Shown: in pieces, positions 44,301 through 53,802 of the stretch
Layout of the letters: each line of letters opens with the position of its first letter
Numbering within the stretch: the stretch's first letter is position 1
Assembly: GCA_037176885.1 (NCBI GenBank)
Contig: JAWWNJ010000099.1
Span: 124,001 to 188,000 of the forward strand
DNA: 64,000 bases
Origin: Favolaschia claudopus
Lineage: Eukaryota > Basidiomycota > Agaricomycetes > Agaricales > Mycenaceae
Direction of reading: 5' to 3'
Position numbers and translations under genes: made by a program
The notes under the pieces: model-generated
What the model saw: the letters and a program-made list of their open reading frames with translations, nothing else
Told to the model about the DNA's origin: nothing
Databases searched by the model: none

Positions 44301-45619
44301 GCGTCTTCTTTGCGGCGTCAATATTTCTCCGAAGTCTTGAAAGCTTTGCACATGAGGGACCTTCAATTACTACGCGATGTTGATACACGGTGGTCATCAA
44401 CACTCATCATGATTGACCGTGCAGTCCTTCTTCAAGAGGTGAGTTCATGCACATCTGTTTCATTTTATCGGCATTCTCTCATGGTGCGTAGGGGATCGAC
44501 AAGTTTCTCACCGAAACACAAGATTTGAAAAAATACAAACTCAGCAAGCCCGAATGGGACGCCTTGAAGTCATTCCAGCGTATACTATCAGTAAGTCTTG
44601 TGCTACTTCTAGTGTTAAAATGTACATGTTGCCGACCTGAATCGCTCTAGGTGCCTCACGCATTCCAACAACGGCTTTCAGCAGAAACTACGCCGACCCT
44701 CGGGCACGCACTTCCTGCGTTCGAGGCCATGATTTCGCAGTGGGAAAAACAACAGACTCGCCACCCTGAGACAGCCGACATTGTTCAGCAAGGGATTAAT
44801 AAGTTGGATGATTACCGTGAACGCGTTGAAGATGTCCCGGCCTATATTTTATCCATGCGTAGATTTTCCTACTTCTTCTTCGTATTACCTCTGCTCATTC
44901 AATTTCAAGTCGTCAATCCAGCTATCAAGTTGAACTAGTTCGAACGGTACCGGCCTGAGAAGACCCAATCGGTCAAGAACTTATTCTTGCGTGAAGTATG
45001 TCAATCACCTATCTTCTACGTGTGGCGCTTTTATCGATTCATAACAAGCTCGAAGCCTACCGAAGTGACCTCAACAATTCACCCGCTCGCCCATCAACAA
45101 CAAGCTGGGCCGATGAAATCCTCGGTATGGCCTCGCCGACCCGCCCTATACATCGCCAGAGCTTACAAGACGAGGTTCGCGCCTATTTCACGGAGGCACC
45201 ATACTCTTTAGGGTCTGTGCGCTACTGGGAGGTATGTTCAGCCCGTACACTGAAGTCTTGCCTCTCACCTTATATTCCAGGCAAATCAACTGCGCTACCC
45301 GACTATATTTTCTCTTGCCATCGACATCTTGCCCATTCAGGGATCCGCTGTGCCCTGCGAGCGTGTTTTTTCTTCCAGCGCCGAAACCGACACCCTTCGG
45401 CGTAGTCGTATTGCGCCGGATCTGATGGAGGCGCTTCAAATGCTCAAGTTTTCGTTCAAGAAAGGCCGAGAGCTCAACTTCACAGCGGGTACCTCAAGAG
45501 ACGACGAGATTGCGTTGATGGAGATTGATACAGATGACAGAGGTTCAGTTCCTGAGGACGCTACGGGCTTTAGCTCATTCATTCGATCCTTACTCGATGC
45601 TCAATACGATTCGGAGTAG
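41337..45619 (+). pseudogene. hAT transposase with BED finger and dimerisation domain, one stop and one insertion
   Basis: The N-terminal Pro/Ser/Arg-rich exons (41337 to about 41990) end in the first half of a BED zinc finger, DVWTFFQVAPDGVKRECAFC. After an intron come STSTGILRRHLYERH (the His pair) and KIDITAREA. A 994-bp MITE interrupts here. The frame then continues LPHVEAYRGKQNG, FVDAIVEWIVSDDQ, and past introns ENEKLRNIFLMLRSELK, TTMDLWSDKQKQPF (first catalytic Asp region), LGWITLDNTSNNDTF (second), CFPHIVNLACKAVLS and DVDTRWSSTLIMIDRAV. At 44936-44938 TAG replaces Trp in AIKLN*FERYRPEK. The end has TTSWADEILGMASPTRP, AIDILPIQGSAVPCERVF and ETDTLRRSRIAPDLMEAL, the dimerisation helix. 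Most introns keep GT-AG borders. Residual coding quality suggests recent inactivation. Confidence 0.85.
42218..43211. mobile_element. 994-bp element inside the hAT BED/core junction, TSD AAGCTT
   Basis: Ends TATGGGCGATATACTGTGCA and the inverse (about 22 of 26 matching) with AAGCTT at 42212-42217 and 43212-43217. Excising it with one AAGCTT restores the transposase frame (EALPHVE). Both arms near 42285-42375 and 43060-43200 carry repeated CAACTT/AAGTTG units. No ORF of note. Confidence 0.7.
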
Positions 45620-46461
45620 ATTCAACTATGTTTTTATTCCGTAGTTAGATGATAAATACACACAGAAGAATGATATCTAAAGCAACTTATCGGGTGAGCG
45701 ATGTGAAACATCAGACACTTATTCGCAACGGGACCGGTCAGCGGTTGGCGAGAGCGAGGTGCTGATGGGAAATTTACAAACGGTTTGTAACCATGCATCT
45801 ATGTAAATCTCTAGAAGTCGATTGAGTGCGAGAGAGAAAAAGAAAAGACAAGACACACCTGCCGCCGATGAATTCATTCCACTAGTCCTCTCGACATGAC
45901 TTGCGGCGTTGCAGCTTGGTTCAGGCTTTAGAAACCAAGAGATTTCTGGCCACACATTGATTGAGGTGTTTGGAGACGTCTTTGGGGCGGGAAAAGCCTG
46001 AGATCTTGGTCGACCAGCTTACGTTCAAGAAGATACCCAAATCAACGGAAAAGAGGAGGCGAGCAAGGTGACGAGGTGCAGAACCCTTTCAGATAACAGG
46101 ATTTCAGCCGGGAAGCTCAGGGAGGGAGGTGGCTTGATGTATCGGGCCATGAATTTTGAAAACGAGGTGATTAAAAAGCGGCTAGGGCCAAGCTAGGGCT
46201 ACTCGCCATTTTTGACAGTGTCGGCCGTATTGTCGTCGAGAACAGAGAAACTGAGAGGTGGGGAGGGAGCATAGGGCGTCGTAGAGTCTGCCTAGAGGCC
46301 AAGAACGACGGAGGTAGGCTGAGCCGTTGACGAGCTGCAGCTGAGCCGCAAGCCACGCAAGCCAGCCGTCGAAAATAGCTCGGCTCGGCTTTAGTCGGTG
46401 ATGGCTCGCGAGCCATCAAAAGCTGAGCCGAGCTAGCCGAAGCCGAGCCGCGGCAACACTA
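45620..46461. other. 3' non-coding and subterminal region of the hAT
   Basis: It follows the transposase stop. From about 46320 it is built of GAGCCG/CGGCTC motifs up to the terminus. No additional ORF is convincing. Confidence 0.5.
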
Positions 46462-46581
46462 TCGGCGGGCCAGCGTCTGGGTCTGTCCCACAATTGTCGG
46501 ATCGTTATCGACAATTTTTGCGAAGGCAGTGGCGACCGGACTTGAGTCGTGGATTTTTCGCGCCAGACCGCAGACCTCCAT
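46462..46581 (-). pseudogene. hAT-type transposase, upstream side of the interrupted gene
   Basis: The minus-strand frame reads MEVCGLARKIHDSSPV, IVDNDPTIVGQTQTLA and then runs into the 8-bp duplication, continuing at 40649 on the other side of the inserted hAT. Sequence further upstream (46582 onward) does not extend the homology visibly. Confidence 0.6.
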
Positions 46582-46805
46582 ACGTCATCAATGAGAAATC
46601 ATTTGCATTCATAGAAAACTCACCCGTGGAAGCAGCTGAAGCGCGCTTTCAATCTACATATATGCATTTGTAGCGCGGATTCCGGTTAGATAACTTATTG
46701 TTCTCGTGTCTCTTCTCTACTTCCACCGTGATCACTTCACAGTTTCGTTCTCTGGTTTTGTTCCTTCTCAGGCGCGGGTCACAATTCCCTGCCGTGTGGT
46801 GTATA

Positions 46806-48007
46806 CAGTGGTGGCAAATAGAAATTGCCGTGGCTTTTTGGTGAAAATCTGGCTGTATACTTCACCGAATGACCTCAAATAAAATGTAGAGATGGGTATG
46901 TGATGCTTTTGTACCTCTTAGAACGCTCAGCAATATATTATTCCCTGAGAATGCATCAATCATAGGATGATTTCCGATTTTTGCCATATCCGGAAAAACA
47001 CAATGAACCCTCAGCGAAAAGGTGTCATAATAGGATGAAAGTACTTGAAAAACAGTCCTAGTTTCCACTTTGGCTGAATGGAATTGACCCTCATTTGAGC
47101 TCACAGCAGCCGCTCAAAGTTGGCTATTTTCACACAAAATAGCTGAAAATGCAGAGAAAATAGCTAAAAGGACCAACTTCAAGCAGCCGTTGTGAGCTCA
47201 AATGAGGGTCAATTCCTGTCAATTCCAATCAATCAAAGTGAGAACTAGCATTGTTTTTCAAGTACTTTCATCCTATTATGACACTTTTTTGCTGAGGATA
47301 CATTGAGCTTTTCCAGATATGGCAATAATCAGAAACTGTCCTGTTATTGATGCATTGTCAGGGCATAATATACTGTACCATTTCATTCAATTCGTATGTC
47401 ACGCGTCACAGGGCCGATTTTTTACGAATATTTTCGTACCTGTCACGGGTCACCGAGACCTTTTTCGAATGTCGAAAAAAAGTCACAAAATCTCTGAAAA
47501 ATCGTCAAAAATACGATTTTTTCGCCCCCAACCTGTTTTTGCCTCCTCAAAATTGCTCCTGAACACTGTTCAATGGTCAGTGTACAACCTAGTCTCGTTT
47601 AGTATAGCGGCTGGCTTGATTACACCCTTTTTGGCAGTGAAACCATGCAAAACCCTGCAAATTTTGCTCACCCTGCGAATATCTCGGTTTCAAGCTGTTT
47701 TTTTCATTCATACTTGCCTCAGATGCTCTAAAAATGCTTGGGGAGGTGAGTGCTGTAATTTGAACAATTTACGAATTTTTTAGGGTGTCACGGCGCTCCA
47801 GGGTGTTTTGAGAAATCCAAAGTTCGAATTTTTGGGTCACGCGTCACAGGCGGGGAGAATTGAACGAAATGGTACAGTATAGCTGAGTGTTCTAAGTGGT
47901 ACAGTAGTATCATATATCTATCCCTACATCTTATTTTAGGTCATTCGGTGCAGTATACAGTAAGATTTTGGCCAAAAAGCCACGGCAATTTCTATTTGCC
48001 ACCACTG
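46806..48007. mobile_element. foldback MITE with long arms, TA target
   Basis: CAGTGGTGGCAAATAG and its inverse form the ends, flanked by TA (46804-46805 and 48008-48009). Inverted similarity continues for roughly 300 bp per arm (for example TTGACCCTCATTTGAGCTCA at about 47087 and TGAGCTCAAATGAGGGTCAA at 47191). The right arm is interrupted by the 47373-47877 MITE. There is no ORF. Confidence 0.75.
47373..47877. mobile_element. 505-bp MITE nested in the foldback element, TA target
   Basis: Ends CTGTACCATTTCATTC and the inverse with one mismatch over 21 bp; TA on both sides (47371-47372 and 47878-47879). It has subterminal GTCACGCGTCAC near both ends, as in 837-1123, so both belong to one superfamily of elements. 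Confidence 0.75.
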
Positions 48008-48307
48008 TAGCACCAGTGGGGTGCGTCTTCAAAAGGAAAGGACGCTAATTTTTCGCTAAATTTCGCTGTGGCGTATTCTATTTTTCTCGTTTGCCACTGG
48101 AGTCTGCGTGGCTTACTTACTATTAGCCCAGACGTTCGAGCCTCTCCGCGCGCTTTCCAGGTAGATCACACCCGTCAATTGGATACTTTGAATACAACGC
48201 AAAATCCCTACTGCCGACGATATTTACTCAATACTCCCCCCCTTTGCGTAGTTGACTCTGCGCCGGCTTCTTAGCTACGTAGTGTAGCTTGTGCCGTTAA
48301 CCGATTA

Positions 48308-48480
48308 GGGGCGCTCAATTCTCAGCTCGTCAGCTCGTCTAATTAATTACCTGATGGGCTGATGAGACGGTGATCCCACTCCGCCTCTCGCTCCACTCCT
48401 CGTCATATTTTGATCAATCCATCAGCAAATTAATTATTTTCTGTACGAGACGAGCTGACGAGCTAAGAATTGAGCGTCCC
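48308..48480. mobile_element. 173-bp foldback MITE, TA target
   Basis: GGGGCGCTCAATTCTCAGCT and an inverse with two or three mismatches form arms of about 33 bp, flanked by TA (48306-48307 and 48481-48482). The repeated GCTCGTCAGCTCGTC sits inside each arm. Confidence 0.7.
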
Positions 48481-48554
48481 TATTCTCTCTCTCTCGTTGA
48501 GCCCAACTGACGACGTGGCAGTCACGTGTTGCTCTTCCATTGTGAACGGAATTA

Positions 48555-48680
48555 CAGTGGCGGCGCCATCTGATGCCACCCCCAAAAAATTGATGTGACC
48601 CCAATCGACTCCATTTGCATCAGAAGTTCCAGAATAGGCTGTTCTATTTTTAGGGGTGGCATCAGATGGCGCCGCCACTG
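48555..48680. mobile_element. 126-bp MITE, complete copy, TA target
   Basis: The first and last 28 bp are a perfect inverted repeat (CAGTGGCGGCGCCATCTGAT start), with TA at 48553-48554 and 48681-48682. A truncated inverted copy is at 39621-39735. Confidence 0.8.
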
Positions 48681-49719
48681 TATAACGAGCTATGGGACCC
48701 GTGCCTTCGCCACTCAGGACCCCTGTAACCGTGCTGACCTACACTCATTTGCTGCTTCCAAGGCCGACGGCGCCGCACTGCCGCTCGCTGCACTCGCCGG
48801 CGCGCGTCGCCGCGGGGATTGAGGTATTTGCTTGCGATGAACAACGAAGTTGAACCCTTGTGGTTGGAAATGGAAATTGATTCGCGGAACGTGAGGTCTC
48901 ATCTACGCAGCATTGTGACCTCAAATAGCGTGAGTTTTAGATCTCACCGCTTCAATCCCCTTCCCAGCAACCATGGAAGAAATCGTTTTCACTCCTACAG
49001 AATGGCGTAGAAGTGTTCGGACGATAACCCGAGTATTCTTGGTTAAACCCCGCGATCCATCGAAATTACGCGTGAATCGACATGGCGAGCACCTGTGTCG
49101 CGGGTACGGATATCAGTTCGTTGACTCGGACTCGGGAAGTAAAGTTCGAGCATGGTTTCTTGCTGTGGTGTTTTGCTTTCGGCGGAGATTATGGGTTCTG
49201 TTGTCTTCATTGGCGCGGCGGGCCCTCTGAGCAGCTCGGCGTCATTGTCACTGATATCCGGTTATAATTGTTTTATTATTGGTCGGATCTCTGCACAAAA
49301 TGAGCCCGGACTGGCCACGAATTAGGATGGAAAGAAAGCGTACATTAATTGTCTCGATGTAAAGTTGTGGCTTTCATCCGGTGAATTTGGCTCATCCATC
49401 TTGAACGACAATACAGAAGTGACAGAGTTAAGACATAGAGAGCTATACTGCGGCGAAGTTTATTTTGGATGACGGAGGCGCGAACGCAAGCGGCAAAAAG
49501 CAGAGAACTCTGAGAAGGACGAAGAAGGAAATGACACGTGGTTGGTGGGACTTCGGCCCGTGATGGGGATGCCAACACGCACAAATGGGGGTAAGGGCTT
49601 CGGACAGACACGACGCAATCTTATAAAGAGGGAGATCTAGATAGGATACTTTTAGTCGAGTAGCACGTGATTGTGTGAAACGTCGACACGTCAGCCAAAC
49701 GTCAGCCAGACCGACTACC
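48681..49719. other. no recognisable gene
   Basis: The 85-codon frame 48973-49230 (MEEIVFTPTEWRRSVRT, NRHGEHLCRGYGYQFVD) looks somewhat coding but has no known motif or clear splice partners. Confidence 0.3.
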
Positions 49720-50354
49720 ATGTCCGTCCCCACCTCCAGCGCCTGGACCATCTCCCGGGTTCTCCTACTGCGACGGCACATCAAGGAGCTCAACTCACGC
49801 CTCACTCTCGGTCAACTGGTTAGCTTTTCTTGTCTGCAAAAACAATACCCATAAAAATATACGACAGCCTTTCTCGCGTCTTTGCACTTTGGGGGCAATA
49901 GAGTTTGAAATCCATTCCACCGCCTGGGTCAACGTAGATGCCGCTTTGTACAATGTAGATACCGCATTGGTTGGTGCATTGTACTGCAACAGGGCACTCT
50001 CGTCTCCCACTGGGCAAACTAAACACGTTCGACGCTTTAACTCATTGGAAAGGTGTCGATTTCTCTCTTGACTTTTTTGATGATTCGTGCCATTTAGTGC
50101 ATTCAAGAATCACAGCCGGTCTGCAGCGGGCTATCCTTGCGATTTCCAAATTGCATGCTCGAACGAGGAGGTTGTCGCAGAAACTAACCCTCGTCATTCC
50201 CATATTGGATGAGTATTCCTTCAAACTACAGCATCTGGCAAGGAAAATTCAGGTGCTCCCCTTCCCGTTATTCAACTCGACGAACGTTTTCACCACAGAC
50301 ACAACAGGAACAAAATTCACGATAATGCTCCAGCGCCCAGAAATCGCCAATTAA
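49720..50354 (+). CDS. hypothetical ORFs, unassigned
   Basis: An ATG at 49720 gives MSVPTSSAWTISRVLLLRR and IKELNSRLTLGQL up to a donor-like GTTAGC. The frame 49971-50354 (LTHWKGVDFSLDFFDD, LHARTRRLSQKLTLVIP, FKLQHLARKIQVLPFP) is open for 127 codons. They may be exons of one gene, but I cannot join them with confidence and recognise no family. No repeat ends overlap them. Confidence 0.2.
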
Positions 50355-50886
50355 TGATGTAACAATACATTGCTATCATTTGGAACATCGGTGTAACTTA
50401 TATGTGTAACGCGGGAAGCTTTTGACTGGAAGATGGCGGGCGTAGCGTTCATGCGGAATGCATTTACCTTTGTAAAATACTCGGCATGACCAAAAGTAAC
50501 CGGAATCGCGAATTTTACATTCAACCGACGTTGAGTGCTCGTGCTCTTATATATGGCATGTTCTTTTCAACTTGTATAACATGAACATGGAGTGGAACAT
50601 CGAACAACCAGTGAGTCATGACTTAGCATCGCTAAGTTTGATGGCTAAATTTATTGAGTTAACTAAAATGGCAATTCTGAGTGATGGCTTAGTCGAGAAA
50701 TCCATCTCTCTAATTTCAAGCCATATTCTGGTCGGATAAGGCTGGGATAGTGTTCTATGGACTCCCAAGGTCTTCTATGTCAGTGCTCAGGATCATTGGG
50801 AAGGCAAAGGAGCCAAACTCGATGAAGCCCCGTGGGAACCGACTAAGTCCCGTTGATGGGTGCCAATTACTAAACTATGTATTGTA
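50355..50886. other. no recognisable gene
   Basis: AT-rich non-coding sequence; no motif, repeat end or long frame. Confidence 0.4.
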
Positions 50887-51292
50887 CTATCGTGCCAAAT
50901 AGGTCTGGATTTTCACAATGGGTCTGGATTTTCAATTTTTCTCTCCTCCCTTTGCACTTTGGGTCTCCGGATCTTTCGGCATTTATTCCGGTACCAATTC
51001 ACTATGGGTAGAGCTAAAATCCTCACGATTTCATGCAAGTCCAATGTCAAGAAACGTTCGCCGTTTTCTCGAGGTTTTTGATCTGTCCTGTCGATCCATC
51101 AAAATACCTTGATGAAAGCCCGTTTTTCTTACTGCCTTCCTTTGGCCGTATCGCTACGAAACTTGCAGGATCGATAGCCCAATAGCATACAAACAGATTC
51201 CGAAAAGTCCGGAGGTCCAAATCGAAAAGGGAGAAGAGAAAAATTGAAAATCCAGACCTGTTGTGCAAATCCAGACCTATTTGGCACGATAG
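50887..51292. mobile_element. 406-bp MITE, TA target
   Basis: Ends CTATCGTGCCAAATAGGTCT and the inverse, continuing as inverted similarity for about 60 bp (GGTCTGGATTTTC repeated twice per arm). TA lies at 50885-50886 and 51293-51294. Confidence 0.75.
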
Positions 51293-51294
51293 TA

Positions 51295-51749
51295 ATGCCG
51301 GTGCCCGGCTTACAGAAAAGGGGGAGCTTGCGCTAATTCCGTCCAGCCTGAACAGAACTGATCTTACAGGTAAAGCAATCGTCTTTAAATCAGCCTTACA
51401 TACACAACTCAAGCCATACTCGGTGTTACAAAAAGTGACCGACAATGTGCCATTTTAGGCCGAATCGTGTAGTATTTCGTTGAGTCAAGCACATAGGAAT
51501 GTTCATTGGGATGATCTGTACCCATTTGCATGGCAGTTTGTGAGAAACGGCGCCGCGAATAGAGAGTTTGCGGTGAGCCGCCAGAAGCCACCTGGCGGCT
51601 CTAATGGCATGCGGATAGGTTCGGATCAAGCCGCCTTCTCAACTCACATGACATTCAGGTGCGGACACACGGCGTGACGGATTCTGAGAAGGGGCTTGTG
51701 CCAAGCTCAAGAAAAAGAGGGATGTCTTGAACTCGGTCCAGGAGCTCAG
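51295..51749. other. no recognisable gene
   Basis: Only short frames. This is the insertion neighbourhood of the Gypsy element; the pre-insertion sequence continues at 61150. Confidence 0.4.
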
Positions 51750-51754
51750 CCGTT

Positions 51755-52684
51755 GTCGAAGAAGAAGGTTCGTCCTAGGTAGGCGATGAGGTGAAGGTCG
51801 GCGGGGATACCCTACGCTGCAAGGATAGAGTAATATAGAATAGAACTCAATAAAATATTCGACTCAGCTCTGGACTGGATAGCACTCGAACTCAGGCCTC
51901 ACTCTGGACCAACTCGGACTCGATTTAAGCTGAAGGGCTCTCTGGAAAGTTCGCACTCTGACTGCAGGATGGGGGGGAAAGACAAGAGGAAAAGTCCCCT
52001 TAATGTACATTGCCAGGAACTAAATATACGATCGGGGGTGACCATCACGCGTGCTCCGGCGCTGTCAGAGCCCTACATGACGACGATTTGAAGTACAAAA
52101 GAGTCTGGTAAGTAGAGAGTCCGTTGAGAGAGAAATTCTCGCCAATACTAATCCGCCCCATCGTTCTTCAACTGACCGGGAATACACGCAAAGACGTATA
52201 GGGAGAATTGCGCTGCCGCCTTCAGACGCATAATAATTGCCCACACCACTATTGCTCGATCCCCAGCGTGTTCCGAGTCAGCGTCGAACTCTGGACGCGT
52301 CTTCGTATTCTTGAGTTATAGGTAAGAGAGGAAATGATAACTAGAGAGAGGGATTCATAACAATGAGCTCGTGTATATGTAGCGATGGGTGAGGGAGATT
52401 GAACGAATATGAAATTGACTGCACCGTGGCCAAAACAACCTTCAAACAGAATATCGCGCGCGTTGATCTTGAAGTGACGCGGTCACGTGCAGCGCGGCGA
52501 TGCGAGACTTTCGTGTCTTGAGCAAGTTTGATGGCGGAATCCTGGATAACGGAAGCAGGTGAGAGTATATGATGTATGTAGAGGTAAATGAAATATACGA
52601 GTGGCTGCTAACGCCCGGTAAGGAGCTCGCAAGCATGAGGCGTATGCCTATCATGCCACGAGCGTGCCATTAGGCACTTCCACA
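51755..52684 (-). repeat. 3' LTR of the Gypsy element
   Basis: On the minus strand it begins TGTGGAAGTGCC and ends CTTCTTCGAC(A). The final A could belong to the LTR or to the target duplication AACGG (minus strand). Confidence 0.9.
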
Positions 52685-52828
52685 GAGGGGGGTACTTGGG
52701 ATTTCGCCCTCGGAATCCCGCTAAATTAGTGAAAACACAACGGAGTGATGATGGACAGGAAATTACGAAGTCGTGTTGAGAGGTGAACAAGTCGGAAAGA
52801 AAGAAACAGATAAACGAAAGAACACTCA

Positions 52829-53647
52829 TCAATTTAACGAAGACCGATTCGGACGCAGATCCCCAGGATTCTCAACCAGAAGGTGCGGGTAGAAATGCTT
52901 CTCGCCCGTCGTTGCTGTAGGCTGTGCCGCCTTCGCACGTTGCTCAACGTCGAGAATCCAGCACCTCGGGGTTGTGCGCCAAACCTGAAGAAGCATTTCT
53001 TCAACCGTCAGGGATGCCAAAAGAGGAAGGTCATATGCGAAGACCACGTCGTGCCAGAAGGCCTGATCGAAGGTGAAGACACGAGGTTGGATGGGGAGCT
53101 GACTGCCTCGTTCATGAACCATAGGAAGCGCGGGACAGACCGGATTGTGAGCAAGACGACGAGGTTTAAGATGAAATCGCCGCATGAGGCGCCGAAAGGT
53201 GTCCGAATTTTGAGGCTCGTAGGTGACTCCGTCAAAGATGCGAGGAGGATAGCGAGCCGGGACAACTCCAGATTGCAGGAACACGTCAATCTCGGATTTT
53301 CGGAGGTCGCGGTCTCTGCGATAGACATAAACAACAATTGGGAAGCTGCAAAGCTCACCGCCAAAATCATAGGACACCGATCCCTCGTAGCAATACTTCA
53401 TGGCCAAGTCATGCCGAAACCACGATGCGTTGCGCCTAGGATCAAGGATATCACCATCGTCGAGCGCGTTATAATGATGCTCTTCATGTACAGGAAAACC
53501 TAACAATTGATCATTGGGATCATTGAAGCCTCTCACCGTGTAATTCGTAGGTGTCCTGTTGCGACTCCAGTAGTAGAATCGGTCTCGACGAAGACGTCCC
53601 GCCGGGGGTAATCGCCGTAGAAGAGCGTCGAAAGCAACCAACTCCAT
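52829..53647 (-). CDS. third ORF of the Gypsy element, unknown function
   Basis: A 272-residue, uninterrupted sense ORF in the 1.1 kb between pol and the 3' LTR, the position where some LTR elements carry an env-like or other extra gene. Its ATG lies 156 bp after the pol stop. Features are an Arg-rich start (LLRRLPPAGRLRRDRFYYW), YTVRGFNDPNDQLLGF, WFRHDLAMKYCYEGSV, FPIVVYVYRRDRDLRKSE, RYPPRIFDGVTYEP and a C-terminal VEEMLLQVWRTTPRCW. I see no signal peptide, convincing membrane span, zinc finger or coiled coil, so it does not look like an envelope protein. I do not recognise a family. How it would be translated (spliced or subgenomic mRNA, reinitiation) is not evident. A recent element keeping this frame open argues, weakly, for function. 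Confidence 0.65.
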   Translation of the reverse strand: MELVAFDALLRRLPPAGRLRRDRFYYWSRNRTPTNYTVRGFNDPNDQLLGFPVHEEHHYNALDDGDILDPRRNASWFRHDLAMKYCYEGSVSYDFGGELCSFPIVVYVYRRDRDLRKSEIDVFLQSGVVPARYPPRIFDGVTYEPQNSDTFRRLMRRFHLKPRRLAHNPVCPALPMVHERGSQLPIQPRVFTFDQAFWHDVVFAYDLPLLASLTVEEMLLQVWRTTPRCWILDVEQRAKAAQPTATTGEKHFYPHLLVENPGDLRPNRSSLN

Positions 53648-53802
53648 TGCCGATTAGACTGCGGATGAAGCAAGCGAAGGGAAAGAAACAGAGGAATAGG
53701 AGTAGACTCAGCTGGGTATAAATAAGAAACGCGAACGAGACACGGAACAACAGGCGGATAATTCTTGAATGTAAGACCGGGCTTTGAGTCGAATGTCTCA
53801 AT

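Larger units (their letters stand above)
40650..46461 (+). mobile_element. full-length 5.8-kb hAT transposon, TSD TCGGCGGG
   Basis: It begins TAGTGTTGCCGCGGCTCGGC and ends with the inverse. The 8-bp duplication TCGGCGGG is present at 40642-40649 and 46462-46469. Subterminal regions (40650-40800 and 46320-46461) are dense in GAGCCG/CGGCTC motifs. It encodes one multi-exon transposase (41337-45619) that carries a stop and an inserted MITE, so this copy is probably inactive. Confidence 0.9.

Noticed and set aside
52883..53503. 206-codon plus-strand ORF opposite the third Gypsy ORF
   Set aside because: It is antisense to the longer ORF and Arg/Lys-rich, as expected for a shadow frame.
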